From Acidobacteriota bacterium (GTDB lineage Bacteria; Acidobacteriota; Vicinamibacteria; Vicinamibacterales; 2-12-FULL-66-21), in NCBI GenBank assembly GCA_013817065.1, contig JACDDJ010000048.1, positions 1-13,189 of the forward strand: a stretch of 13,189 nt of DNA. Direction: 5' to 3'. Made by a program: the position numbers and the translations under genes. This document shows, piece by piece, positions 7,354 through 13,189 of this stretch (the first letter of the stretch is position 1; every line of letters starts with the position of its first letter). The notes under the pieces are model-generated. The model had not been told where the DNA came from and did no database searches. It saw only the letters and a program-made list of their open reading frames with translations.

Positions 7354-8143
7354 GATCGGGGGATTCCCCGTCTACACCTACGGCGTGCTGTTAGCCGCGG
7401 CTTACCTCCTTGGCCTGCAGTTCGCGCTGGTACGCGCGAGGGCGCGAGGGCTGGACGGAAACCGGGTCATGGACCTGGGCATCTGGATCATCATCAGCGC
7501 GCTGATCGGCGCCAAGCTCCTCCTGCTGATCGTTGATTTCGACACCTTCCGCCAGAACCCCCGAGAGCTCGTCACGCTGATGCGGTCGGGCGGGGTCTTC
7601 TATGGCGGGCTGATCGCGGCGGTCGCGGTCGCGATCTGGTACTTGCGGCGCCACCGGCTGCCGGTGTGGACCGTGACCGACGCGTTTGCCCCGGGCATCG
7701 CGCTGGGGCATGTAATCGGCCGGATGGGCTGTTTCTTCGCTGGCTGCTGCTTCGGCCGCGCCACCGACGTTCCGTGGGCTGTCACCTTTACCAATCGGTA
7801 TGCTGCGGAAAACGTCGGCACCCCGCTGAACGTGCCTATCCATCCGACCCAGCTCTACGAGGCTGGCGCCGAGTTCGTCATCCTGCTCGTCTTGCTGTTC
7901 ATGGAGCGCAAGGGCCGGGTCTTCCCCGGCCGGACGTTCTGGGGGTATCTTCTGCTCTACGGGATCACCCGCTTCATCATCGAGTTCTACCGTGGAGATT
8001 CGCGCGGCATGGTTGGGGATCTCTCGACGTCGCAGTTCGTATCGGTGATCCTGGTGCCTCTCAGCATCGCGATGCTGTTCGTCCTGTCGCGGCGATCCGC
8101 TCCGGATCCGCGTGCCGGAGCCCAGCGCGCGAGAGCCGCATAG
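7334..8143 (+). CDS. lgt: Phosphatidylglycerol-prolipoprotein diacylglyceryl transferase
   Basis: Lgt transfers diacylglycerol from phosphatidylglycerol to the lipobox cysteine, the first step of lipoprotein maturation in the inner membrane. The 269-residue protein starts MHPILFEIGGFPVYTYG, a typical Lgt N-terminus. It carries the Lgt signature as GRMGCFFAGCCFG (129-141, with Arg130 the equivalent of the essential signature arginine), HPTQLYE (170-176), and RFIIEFYRGD (213-222). Several membrane helices are evident. In SGGVFYGGLI (85-94) a tyrosine sits where the Escherichia coli enzyme has an essential histidine, a substitution I believe occurs in other lineages. The start lies 20 bases inside lspA, so translation of the two is probably coupled and their products act on the same substrates. 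The order lspA-lgt is the reverse of the reaction order. Confidence 0.97.
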   Translation: MHPILFEIGGFPVYTYGVLLAAAYLLGLQFALVRARARGLDGNRVMDLGIWIIISALIGAKLLLLIVDFDTFRQNPRELVTLMRSGGVFYGGLIAAVAVAIWYLRRHRLPVWTVTDAFAPGIALGHVIGRMGCFFAGCCFGRATDVPWAVTFTNRYAAENVGTPLNVPIHPTQLYEAGAEFVILLVLLFMERKGRVFPGRTFWGYLLLYGITRFIIEFYRGDSRGMVGDLSTSQFVSVILVPLSIAMLFVLSRRSAPDPRAGAQRARAA

Positions 8144-8153
8144 GAGCGAGGCC

Positions 8154-9107
8154 ATGAGTTCGCACCTGCGGCGCCTGGTGGTCGAGCCTGAACACGACGG
8201 GCTCCGGCTGGACAACTTCCTGACCACACTGCTTCCCGACCACTCGCGGTCGCAGATCCAGCGGCTGATCAAGGACGGTCACCTGCGCGGCGCCGGCACA
8301 CCGAAGCCGAGCAGCATGGTGCACACCGGGCAGGAGTTCGAGCTCGATATTCCCGAACCAGCGGCCGCGACCCCGGAAGCCGAAGACCTTCCGCTGCGCA
8401 TCATCTACCAGGATCCCGACGTGGTGGTGCTCGACAAACCGGCGGGAATGGTCGTGCATCCGGCCGCGGGCCACAGCGGCGGCACGCTGGTGAACGCGCT
8501 GCTGCACCACGTCAAGGACCTGAGCGGCATCGGTGGCGAGCTTCGGCCGGGGATCGTGCATCGGCTCGACCGCGGCACATCGGGCGTGATGGTGGTGGCC
8601 AAGAACGATCGCGCCCACCAGGAGCTGTCGCGTCAGTTCCGCGACCGTGAGGTCGACAAAGAGTATGTCGCCCTGGTGTGGGGCACGGTGCAGGCCGGTC
8701 GGCGCATCGACGCCGCGATCGGCAGGGATCCATCGCAGCGGCAGAAGATGTCGACGCGTGCACGCCGCGCCCGCAGTGCAGTGACGCGGGTCACCTTCGC
8801 TCACCACTTCGAGGGCGTGTCACTGTTGAAGGTGGCGATCGCGACCGGGCGAACGCACCAGATCCGCGTCCATCTCAGTGCGATCGGGCATCCGATCGTC
8901 GGCGACGCGACCTATGGTGGCGTCCACCGGCGCACGGCCGCAGACCTCCGCGCCGTGCTCCGTCTGGAACGCCCCTTCCTGCATTCGTCACGGCTCGCCT
9001 TCACGCATCCGGTCGATGGGCGCCGCGTCGAGTTTGATTCCCCGCTGCCGCCAGACCTCCAGACCGTGCTCGACGAGATTCACGAACGACACGAGGAGCC
9101 AGAGTGA
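8154..9107 (+). CDS. rluD: RluA-family 23S rRNA pseudouridine synthase (RluD-like)
   Basis: The enzyme isomerises uridine to pseudouridine in RNA, most likely in 23S rRNA helix 69 if it is the RluD orthologue. The 317-residue protein has an N-terminal S4 RNA-binding domain (about 13-75: LDNFL, SQIQRLIKDG). The catalytic domain contains HRLDRGTSG with the catalytic Asp139, DKPAGMVVHPAAGH before it, and the closing motif GRTHQIRVHL. I chose the ATG at 8154 over an in-frame ATG at 8112. The later one has GGAG seven bases upstream and gives a normal N-terminus, while the earlier would lie within lgt and add 14 unrelated residues. It starts ten bases after the lgt stop in the same operon. RluA-family paralogues differ in target, so the RluD assignment is less sure than the family. 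Confidence 0.9.
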   Translation: MSSHLRRLVVEPEHDGLRLDNFLTTLLPDHSRSQIQRLIKDGHLRGAGTPKPSSMVHTGQEFELDIPEPAAATPEAEDLPLRIIYQDPDVVVLDKPAGMVVHPAAGHSGGTLVNALLHHVKDLSGIGGELRPGIVHRLDRGTSGVMVVAKNDRAHQELSRQFRDREVDKEYVALVWGTVQAGRRIDAAIGRDPSQRQKMSTRARRARSAVTRVTFAHHFEGVSLLKVAIATGRTHQIRVHLSAIGHPIVGDATYGGVHRRTAADLRAVLRLERPFLHSSRLAFTHPVDGRRVEFDSPLPPDLQTVLDEIHERHEEPE

Positions 9108-9634
9108 GTGAGAACGGCGATCTGATCACCCGCGAACGAGTCTACGAGGGGAAAGTGTTCAGCGTCGACCGCGATCGCGTCACGCTCCCCCACGGCAAGA
9201 CTGTCAGCCTGGACGTGGTCCGTCATTCACCATCCGTGGTGATCCTGCCGGTACCGGAATCCGGTCACCTGATCCTGATCCGGCAGTACCGGCATGCGGT
9301 GAACCAGTGGTTGTGGGAGGCGCCCGCCGGCAGTGTCGACCCGGGCGAAACGCCGGAGGCCGCGGCGCGGCGCGAATGCCACGAAGAGATCGGCCAGGTT
9401 CCAGAGACCGTGGTGCGACTGGGTGCAATGTTTCCGACGCCCGGTTACTGCGATGAGCAGATGATTTTCTTCAGGGTGTCGTCGCTCGCCGAGGGAACCG
9501 AACCGGCAGCGGTGGACGAAGACGAGTCGATCGAAACGCGCACCTTCGCCCTGCGCGAGGTGCGCGACATGATCCGCCGCGGCGAGATCGTCGATATGAA
9601 GACTATTGTGGGAGTCGGGATGCTGACGGCCTGA
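9104..9634 (+). CDS. Nudix hydrolase, ADP-ribose pyrophosphatase type
   Basis: Nudix enzymes cleave nucleoside diphosphates linked to another moiety. This 176-residue protein has a complete Nudix box at 76-98: Gly76, Glu82, Arg90-Glu91, Glu94-Glu95 and Gly97. The magnesium-binding REx2EE core is intact. The flanking IRQYRHAVNQWLWEAPAGS matches the ADP-ribose pyrophosphatase (NudF-like) group, whose members share the E-x-PAG entry to the box. The likely role is cytoplasmic removal of ADP-ribose or related sugar nucleotides. The substrate is inferred from this group resemblance. Translation starts at GTG 9104, overlapping the rluD stop by four bases (GTGA), with GAGGAG at 9093-9098 as Shine-Dalgarno. 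It is the last gene of the ileS operon, and its stop codon is inside a strong hairpin. Confidence 0.93.
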   Translation: MSENGDLITRERVYEGKVFSVDRDRVTLPHGKTVSLDVVRHSPSVVILPVPESGHLILIRQYRHAVNQWLWEAPAGSVDPGETPEAAARRECHEEIGQVPETVVRLGAMFPTPGYCDEQMIFFRVSSLAEGTEPAAVDEDESIETRTFALREVRDMIRRGEIVDMKTIVGVGMLTA

Positions 9635-9651
9635 CGGGATGACCCGTCAGG
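9630..9651. other. Perfect hairpin at the Nudix stop codon
   Basis: CCTGACGGG and CCCGTCAGG form a 9-bp stem around an ATGA loop. The TGA stop codon (9632-9634) is inside the left arm. No T run follows on either strand, so it is not a classical terminator. It may stabilise the 3' end of the operon mRNA or take part in termination with the repeat just downstream. Confidence 0.6.
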
Positions 9652-9661
9652 ATCAAAGAAG

Positions 9662-9682
9662 TAGATGGTAGATGGTAGATGG
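9662..9682 (+). repeat. Three tandem TAGATGG heptamers
   Basis: TAGATGG occurs three times without a gap (9662-9668, 9669-9675, 9676-9682). The array is the left arm of a larger inverted repeat in the gap between the convergent Nudix and lon genes. Confidence 0.9.
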
Positions 9683-9757
9683 CAAAGTGTTCTGCTCGCG
9701 GCAACTGCGCTGGAGCCGCAACCTCTACCATCTGCCATTTACCCATCTACCATTTTT
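9665..9757. repeat. Imperfect inverted repeat with T run, likely shared terminator region
   Basis: Left arm 9665-9684 and right arm 9733-9753 are complementary at all but about two positions (one bulged base, one mismatch). The 48 bases between them hold a smaller GCGGC/GCCGC stem. On the plus strand the right arm runs into TTTTT (9753-9757), which reaches into the lon stop codon. This fits a terminator for the Nudix operon. Whether it also ends lon transcription is less clear, since the minus-strand side shows only TTCTTT. Confidence 0.55.
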
Positions 9758-12200
9758 AGTTCACCGTGTGGCGGACCGACCCCGTCACCGGCAGTGTTGG
9801 CGTGTGGGTCTGGGCTGACGACGGCATCAGCGCAAGGGCCACGACTTCCTCGATCTCCTGGACGTAGTGGATCGTCAGCTCGCTCCGAAGTTCCGGGGTG
9901 AGATCCTCGTTGATGTTCTTCTCGTTCTGCCGCGGCAGGATGACTTCGTGGATCCCGTGGCGTCGCGCCGCGAGGACCTTTTCCTTGATACCGCCGACTG
10001 GCAGCACTCGTCCCGACAGCGTGATTTCCCCTGTCATACAGATGTCCCCTCGTACGGGACGTCCGGTGAGCTCGGAGGCCAGCGCCGTCACCATGGTGAC
10101 GCCGGCTGAGGGACCATCCTTCGGAATGGCGCCGGACGGCACGTGCAGGTGGATCTCAGCGTCCTTGTAGAAGGACGGATCGACACCGTAGTGGGTTGCA
10201 TTGGTGCGGAACCAGGACAACGCCGTCCGCGCCGATTCCTTCATCACGTCGCCGAGATGACCGGTGAGTGTCAGGCTGCCGCCGCCCTGCATGCGTGATG
10301 CCTCGACGAACAGCACTTCGCCGCCCGCTGGCGTCCACGCCAGCCCCACCGCAACCCCTGGATCCTTGGTGCGATTCTCGATCTCTTCGTCGAGGAACAC
10401 CGGCGCGCCGAGCATCGCGACGACGGTTTCGGTGGTGATGGTGACCTTGGCCTCGTCGCCTTCAGCCCGCCGGCGTGCGACCTTGCGGCACAGCGCCCCG
10501 AGTTCGCGTTCGAGGTTACGAACGCCAGCTTCACGCGTGTAATTCCGGATCACCGCGCGCACCGCTGGCTCGGTGAATTCCACCTGCTCGGGGGCGAGAC
10601 CGTGGTTCGTCACCTGCTTTGCGATCAGGTGTTCGAACGCAATCTTCAGCTTCTCCTCCTCGGTGTAGCCGGCAAGCTCGAGGACCTCCATGCGATCGCG
10701 CAGCGCCGGAGGAACCGGGTCGAGCATGTTCGCAGTCGTGAGGAACAGCACCTCGGAGAGATCAAACGCCACGTCGAGGTAGTGGTCCCGGAACGTGTTG
10801 TTCTGCTCGGGATCGAGCACTTCGAGAAGGGCCGACGCCGGGTCTCCTCGAAAGTCGGCGCCGAGCTTGTCGATCTCGTCGAGGATGAAGACCGGGTTCT
10901 TCGACTCGGCGCGGCGCAGGCCCTGGATGATCTGCCCGGGCAGCGCCCCGATGTAGGTGCGGCGGTGACCGCGGATCTCCGCTTCGTCCCGCATGCCGCC
11001 GAGCGAGACGCGGACGAACTTGCGCCCGAGCGTATTCGCAATCGATTTGGCCAGTGAGGTCTTGCCGACACCGGGAGGGCCGAGGAAGCAGAGGATCGGC
11101 CCCTTCACGTCCGGATTCAGCTTTCTGACCGCGAGGTACTCGAGGACGCGATCCTTGACCTTTTCGAGACCCGAGTGGTCGGCGTCGAGGACGTCTTTGG
11201 CCCGGCGGAGATCGATGGCGTCCTCCGTCCGCTTCGCCCACGGGAGGGCCACGAGCCAATCAAGGTAGGTGCGAGAGACGGTGTACTCAGCCGCGGCGGC
11301 CGGCATCTTCGACAGTCGGTCGAGCTCCCGCAATGCCTCTTTCTTGACCGGCTCGGGCATGCCTGCTGCCTCGATCTTGTCGCGCAGCTCCTCGGTTTCC
11401 TTCGCCTGGTCGTCCCCTTCACCAAGCTCCTTCTGAATCGCCTTCATCTGCTCACGCAGGAAGTACTCGCGCTGGTTCTTGCCGACCTCCGACTGCACCT
11501 GCGACTGGATCTTGGATCCGAGCTCGAGGACTTCGAGTTCCTTGATCAGAATGCGATTCAGCGAATCCATCCGCGCGCGGATGTCGAGGGTCTCGAGGAC
11601 CTCCTGCTTCACCGGCGTCCCGATGGTGGTCAGGCTCGAGGCGATGAAATCAGCCAGTTTGCCTGGATCGGTGATGTTGGCGGCGAGTGACTGGAGGTCG
11701 TCTGACAGCAGCGGTGAGAGCGACACGACCTGTTGGAAGTTGCTCTTGATGTTGCGCTGCAGCGCGTCGATCTCGACGTGATCCTCGTCGCGCAGAACCT
11801 CGTCTGCCGCCACGACGGCAGCCTTCAGATACGGACGTGTCTGTGAGATCCGGTCCAGCCGCACGCGCGCCAGCCCCTGGACGATGAGGCGGAGGCTGCC
11901 GTCGGGCAGCTTGAACATCTTATGAATGTGAGTGGCGGTGCCGATCGTATACAGATCGTCCTGCAGCGGCTCCTCGGTGGACGCTTCGCGCTGCGTGAAA
12001 ACACCGATCATGCGCCCCGACGTGGTCGCCTCGTCGATCAGACGGACCGAGGCCTCGCGCGCGACGGCCAGCGGCATGAATGAATTGGGGAACAGCACCG
12101 TGTCCCGCAGCGGCAGCACGGGGAGTTCCGCCGGAACCTCGATCGGCTTCTCGGTGTCCCCGGTTTCGAACGGGATCTCGACTGTCGGCTCGTCGGTCAT
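9756..12200 (-). CDS. lon: ATP-dependent protease La
   Basis: Lon is a cytoplasmic hexameric AAA+ protease that degrades misfolded and regulatory proteins. The 814-residue protein has the N-terminal substrate-binding domain (opening around LPVLPLRDTVLFPN) and a coiled-coil region including REYFLREQMKAIQKELGEG. The AAA+ module has Walker A GPPGVGKT at 374-381 and Walker B with DEID at 441-444. The protease domain has the Ser-Lys dyad: Ser698 in KDGPSAG and Lys741 in GGIKEK, 43 residues apart as in the Escherichia coli enzyme. The start at 12200 gives an acidic 27-residue lead before the conserved domain and has no Shine-Dalgarno sequence. A Ser/Thr/Pro-rich tail of about 23 residues follows the conserved end. 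lon lies downstream of the dksA-like gene but a terminator separates them, so it should have its own promoter in the 92-base gap, where I find no clear one. Confidence 0.99.
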   Translation of the reverse strand: MTDEPTVEIPFETGDTEKPIEVPAELPVLPLRDTVLFPNSFMPLAVAREASVRLIDEATTSGRMIGVFTQREASTEEPLQDDLYTIGTATHIHKMFKLPDGSLRLIVQGLARVRLDRISQTRPYLKAAVVAADEVLRDEDHVEIDALQRNIKSNFQQVVSLSPLLSDDLQSLAANITDPGKLADFIASSLTTIGTPVKQEVLETLDIRARMDSLNRILIKELEVLELGSKIQSQVQSEVGKNQREYFLREQMKAIQKELGEGDDQAKETEELRDKIEAAGMPEPVKKEALRELDRLSKMPAAAAEYTVSRTYLDWLVALPWAKRTEDAIDLRRAKDVLDADHSGLEKVKDRVLEYLAVRKLNPDVKGPILCFLGPPGVGKTSLAKSIANTLGRKFVRVSLGGMRDEAEIRGHRRTYIGALPGQIIQGLRRAESKNPVFILDEIDKLGADFRGDPASALLEVLDPEQNNTFRDHYLDVAFDLSEVLFLTTANMLDPVPPALRDRMEVLELAGYTEEEKLKIAFEHLIAKQVTNHGLAPEQVEFTEPAVRAVIRNYTREAGVRNLERELGALCRKVARRRAEGDEAKVTITTETVVAMLGAPVFLDEEIENRTKDPGVAVGLAWTPAGGEVLFVEASRMQGGGSLTLTGHLGDVMKESARTALSWFRTNATHYGVDPSFYKDAEIHLHVPSGAIPKDGPSAGVTMVTALASELTGRPVRGDICMTGEITLSGRVLPVGGIKEKVLAARRHGIHEVILPRQNEKNINEDLTPELRSELTIHYVQEIEEVVALALMPSSAQTHTPTLPVTGSVRHTVN

Positions 12201-12232
12201 AACTGGCGTTGTTGTACTCGAAGTGAAGCAAG

Positions 12233-12272
12233 AAAACTAAAAGGGCGAAGAAGGCAAGCCTCCTTCGCCCTT
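12233..12272 (-). terminator. Rho-independent terminator of the dksA-like gene
   Basis: Arms 12270-12259 and 12254-12243 pair over 12 bp with one G-U pair around a four-base loop. On the minus strand TTTTAGTTTT follows (12242-12233). It begins about 20 bases after the stop codon of the dksA-like gene and ends 33 bases before lon. The plus-strand side lacks a T run, so it acts in one direction. Confidence 0.9.
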
Positions 12273-12292
12273 CGGACTTACTGAGGTGGCTC

Positions 12293-12760
12293 TTAGCTCT
12301 GCATATCGAGGAAGAGCGAGGAGGAACCGCGGCGCTGCGACATCATCCGCTCGCGCTGCTGGGCCGTCTCCCGCGCCTCTTCGCAATCCTTACAGCGGAC
12401 CGCGAACGGCAGCGCACGCAGGCGACGCTCCGAGATTTCCTCGCCGCACTCAAAGCAATAGCCGAACGTGCCGTCCTCGAGACGATGCAACGCTTCCTCG
12501 ATCTTGTTCAGGGTCTCGGACTTCATCTGGATGAGCGCAAACTCGATGTCATCCTGGATGTCAGCCTCGGAGCTCTCGACCGCGTCGAGCACGCCCTGGT
12601 TGGGGTTGTTGGCGCCCTCACTACGGACATCGCGGATCTTTCCCTGGACCTGGCCCATGATCTCGCGCCGACGCTCTTCGAGAATGTTCTTCAGCTCGGA
12701 GTATCGATCCCGGTTCATCTGCCCCCCGGCCTGAGTTCCGGCCGCTTTATGAACTTTCAT
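12293..12760 (-). CDS. dksA: TraR/DksA-family zinc-finger transcription regulator
   Basis: DksA-type proteins enter the RNA polymerase secondary channel and, in proteobacteria, work with ppGpp to adjust rRNA and stress promoters. The 155-residue product has a long charged helical region (about 16-95, predicted coiled-coil hairpin). It is followed by GYCFECGEEISERRLRALPF with four cysteines at 102, 105, 123 and 126, the C4 zinc finger. The end is Gln/Arg/Ser-rich. The acidic coil tip (about 59-72) is present, but I cannot align it unambiguously with the Asp-x-x-Asp-x-Ala tip of Escherichia coli DksA, so ppGpp cooperation is unproven. The start at 12760 is supported by AAAGGA eight bases upstream; an alternative ATG 14 codons later has none. 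It is a single-gene unit, ended by its own terminator before lon. The family call is firm, the symbol less so. Confidence 0.88.
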   Translation of the reverse strand: MKVHKAAGTQAGGQMNRDRYSELKNILEERRREIMGQVQGKIRDVRSEGANNPNQGVLDAVESSEADIQDDIEFALIQMKSETLNKIEEALHRLEDGTFGYCFECGEEISERRLRALPFAVRCKDCEEARETAQQRERMMSQRRGSSSLFLDMQS

Positions 12761-13076
12761 ATGAATTTTCCTTTCCGCTCGACCCGCTAGTTATTGCAGG
12801 CCGTCATGCAAGCTATCTGCCATGTATGAAGCCACTGAGTCTACAACGGATGAGCCCGTACGGGAAGGGCTTTGTAGCGAAAACTGCAGCGGCTCTCCTG
12901 GCACACGGAGTAGAAGTGGCTTACCCTGTCAACGGGCCCGGCTGCCAATTGCTGCTTAAGACGTCACTCACCCCGAGAACGGTTCTCGCTTCCGCTTCGA
13001 TCCGCTTCGCCGCAACGTGGCGTCTGGGGCTGACGCGGAGTGGGCAGATGCGGCCGGGCGCCCGCCAAGTCGAGCG
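12761..13076. other. Intergenic region between dksA-like gene and rpmB, rich in palindromes
   Basis: About 300 bases show no convincing gene; a 97-codon plus-strand frame (12826-13119) has no recognisable product and runs through the rpmB promoter. The stretch holds an IR TTGCA-N8-TGCAA (12794-12811). It also holds a two-part hairpin at 12841-12877 (CTACAA/TTGTAG outside, AGCCC/GGGCT inside) and the palindrome CGAGAACGGTTCTCG (12974-12988). Two adjacent TCCGCTTCG copies follow (12991-12999 and 13001-13009). It should hold the dksA-like promoter on the minus strand, but no good -35/-10 pair is visible. A TGTCAA at 12927-12932 reads TTGACA on that strand without a matching -10. Confidence 0.6.
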
Positions 13077-13085
13077 TGCTATAAT
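13077..13085 (+). promoter_or_regulatory. Extended -10 promoter of rpmB
   Basis: TGCTATAAT combines the TG extended -10 element with a perfect TATAAT (13080-13085). The -35 position is GC-rich and unlike TTGACA, which the extended element can compensate for. Transcription would start near 13092, giving a leader of about 58 bases before rpmB. Confidence 0.75.
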
Positions 13086-13087
13086 TC

Positions 13088-13117
13088 GTGGTTTCCACGG
13101 GGGCCGAGGGCGCCCGT
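13088..13117 (+). other. Hairpins in the rpmB leader
   Basis: GTGG-TTT-CCAC (13088-13098) lies at the expected transcription start. It overlaps a longer stem, 13097-13104 with 13110-13117 (eight pairs, one mismatch). The two share bases and so are mutually exclusive. No T run follows, so this is not a terminator. A role in L28 autoregulation is possible but unsupported. Confidence 0.35.
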
Positions 13118-13150
13118 AATCAGTTACTCCGACACGCTTTACAGGTAGTC

Positions 13151-13189
13151 ATGGCGAAACGCTGCGAACTCTGCGGAAAAGGGCCGGTC
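13151..13189 (+). CDS. rpmB: 50S ribosomal protein L28, N-terminal 13 residues (cut by the window edge)
   Basis: The visible residues MAKRCELCGKGPV match the start of bacterial L28, a small protein of the large ribosomal subunit. Cys5 and Cys8 form the first CxxC pair of the zinc-binding (C+) form of L28, the form that can be swapped for a zinc-free paralogue under zinc shortage in some bacteria. The second pair would lie outside the window. Only a weak AGGT precedes the ATG. The extended -10 promoter about 70 bases upstream drives it away from the dksA-like gene. Confidence 0.9.
   Translation, partial: MAKRCELCGKGPV

Noticed and set aside
8112..8153. Earlier ATG for the RluD-like gene
   Set aside because: It lies within lgt, has no Shine-Dalgarno sequence and would add 14 residues unlike family N-termini. 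The ATG at 8154 has GGAG at good spacing.
7391..8272. Minus-strand 293-codon open frame over lgt and rluD
   Set aside because: It is antisense to the Lgt signature and the S4 domain, and its composition is typical of a shadow frame.
9662..9753. Possible CRISPR array
   Set aside because: The repeats are seven bases long without spacers, and they form an inverted repeat in place of a direct repeat-spacer series.
12904..12932. Minus-strand promoter starting from a perfect TTGACA (complement of 12927-12932)
   Set aside because: At 16 to 18 bases spacing the -10 position reads TCCGTG or similar, so the -35 match is probably chance.
12826..13119. 97-codon plus-strand gene upstream of rpmB
   Set aside because: It has no ribosome binding site and no recognisable product, and it runs through the strong extended -10 promoter and leader hairpin of rpmB.
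12761..13150. tRNA or other known structured RNA gene in the large gap
   Set aside because: I found no T-arm GTTCRA motif with matching acceptor stem, no SRP RNA tip and no RNase P core on either strand.

Overview
The window is a GC-rich chromosomal segment packed with housekeeping genes and short intergenic gaps. Three things suggest a soil-type Acidobacteriota-like bacterium: a secreted LecA-like lectin-domain protein, a paired M16B peptidase, and TAGATGG intergenic repeats in a high-GC genome. That assignment is inference. No gene here fixes the taxonomy alone, and a deltaproteobacterial-type lineage is not excluded. I see no prophage, transposase, CRISPR array or recognisable defence system, and no tRNA or rRNA gene.

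Left arm (1-2907, minus strand): two M16B zinc-peptidase subunits and a HAD-family hydrolase cut off by the window edge form a tight operon. The first subunit carries the complete zinc motif but has lost the C-terminal Arg/Tyr pair. The second lacks the zinc motif but keeps the Arg/Tyr pair, so the two probably form an obligate heterodimer. The promoter looks leaderless and is overlapped by a strong palindrome. Divergent from it (3054-3878, plus) is a secreted protein with two Sm-like repeats and a LecA-like lectin domain, closed by a textbook terminator.

Centre (3968-9634, plus): ileS, lspA, lgt, an RluD-type pseudouridine synthase gene and a Nudix hydrolase gene overlap or nearly touch, so they probably form one operon. 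lspA and lgt encode two consecutive steps of lipoprotein maturation. The operon ends in a hairpin at the last stop codon, followed by a TAGATGG inverted repeat shared with the convergent lon gene.

Right arm (9756-12760, minus): a TraR/DksA-family zinc-finger gene is followed by its own terminator and then by lon, the ATP-dependent protease gene. A gap of about 390 bases holds several palindromes and hairpins. It ends with an extended -10 promoter and the first 13 codons of rpmB (ribosomal protein L28, zinc-binding form), which runs off the right edge.
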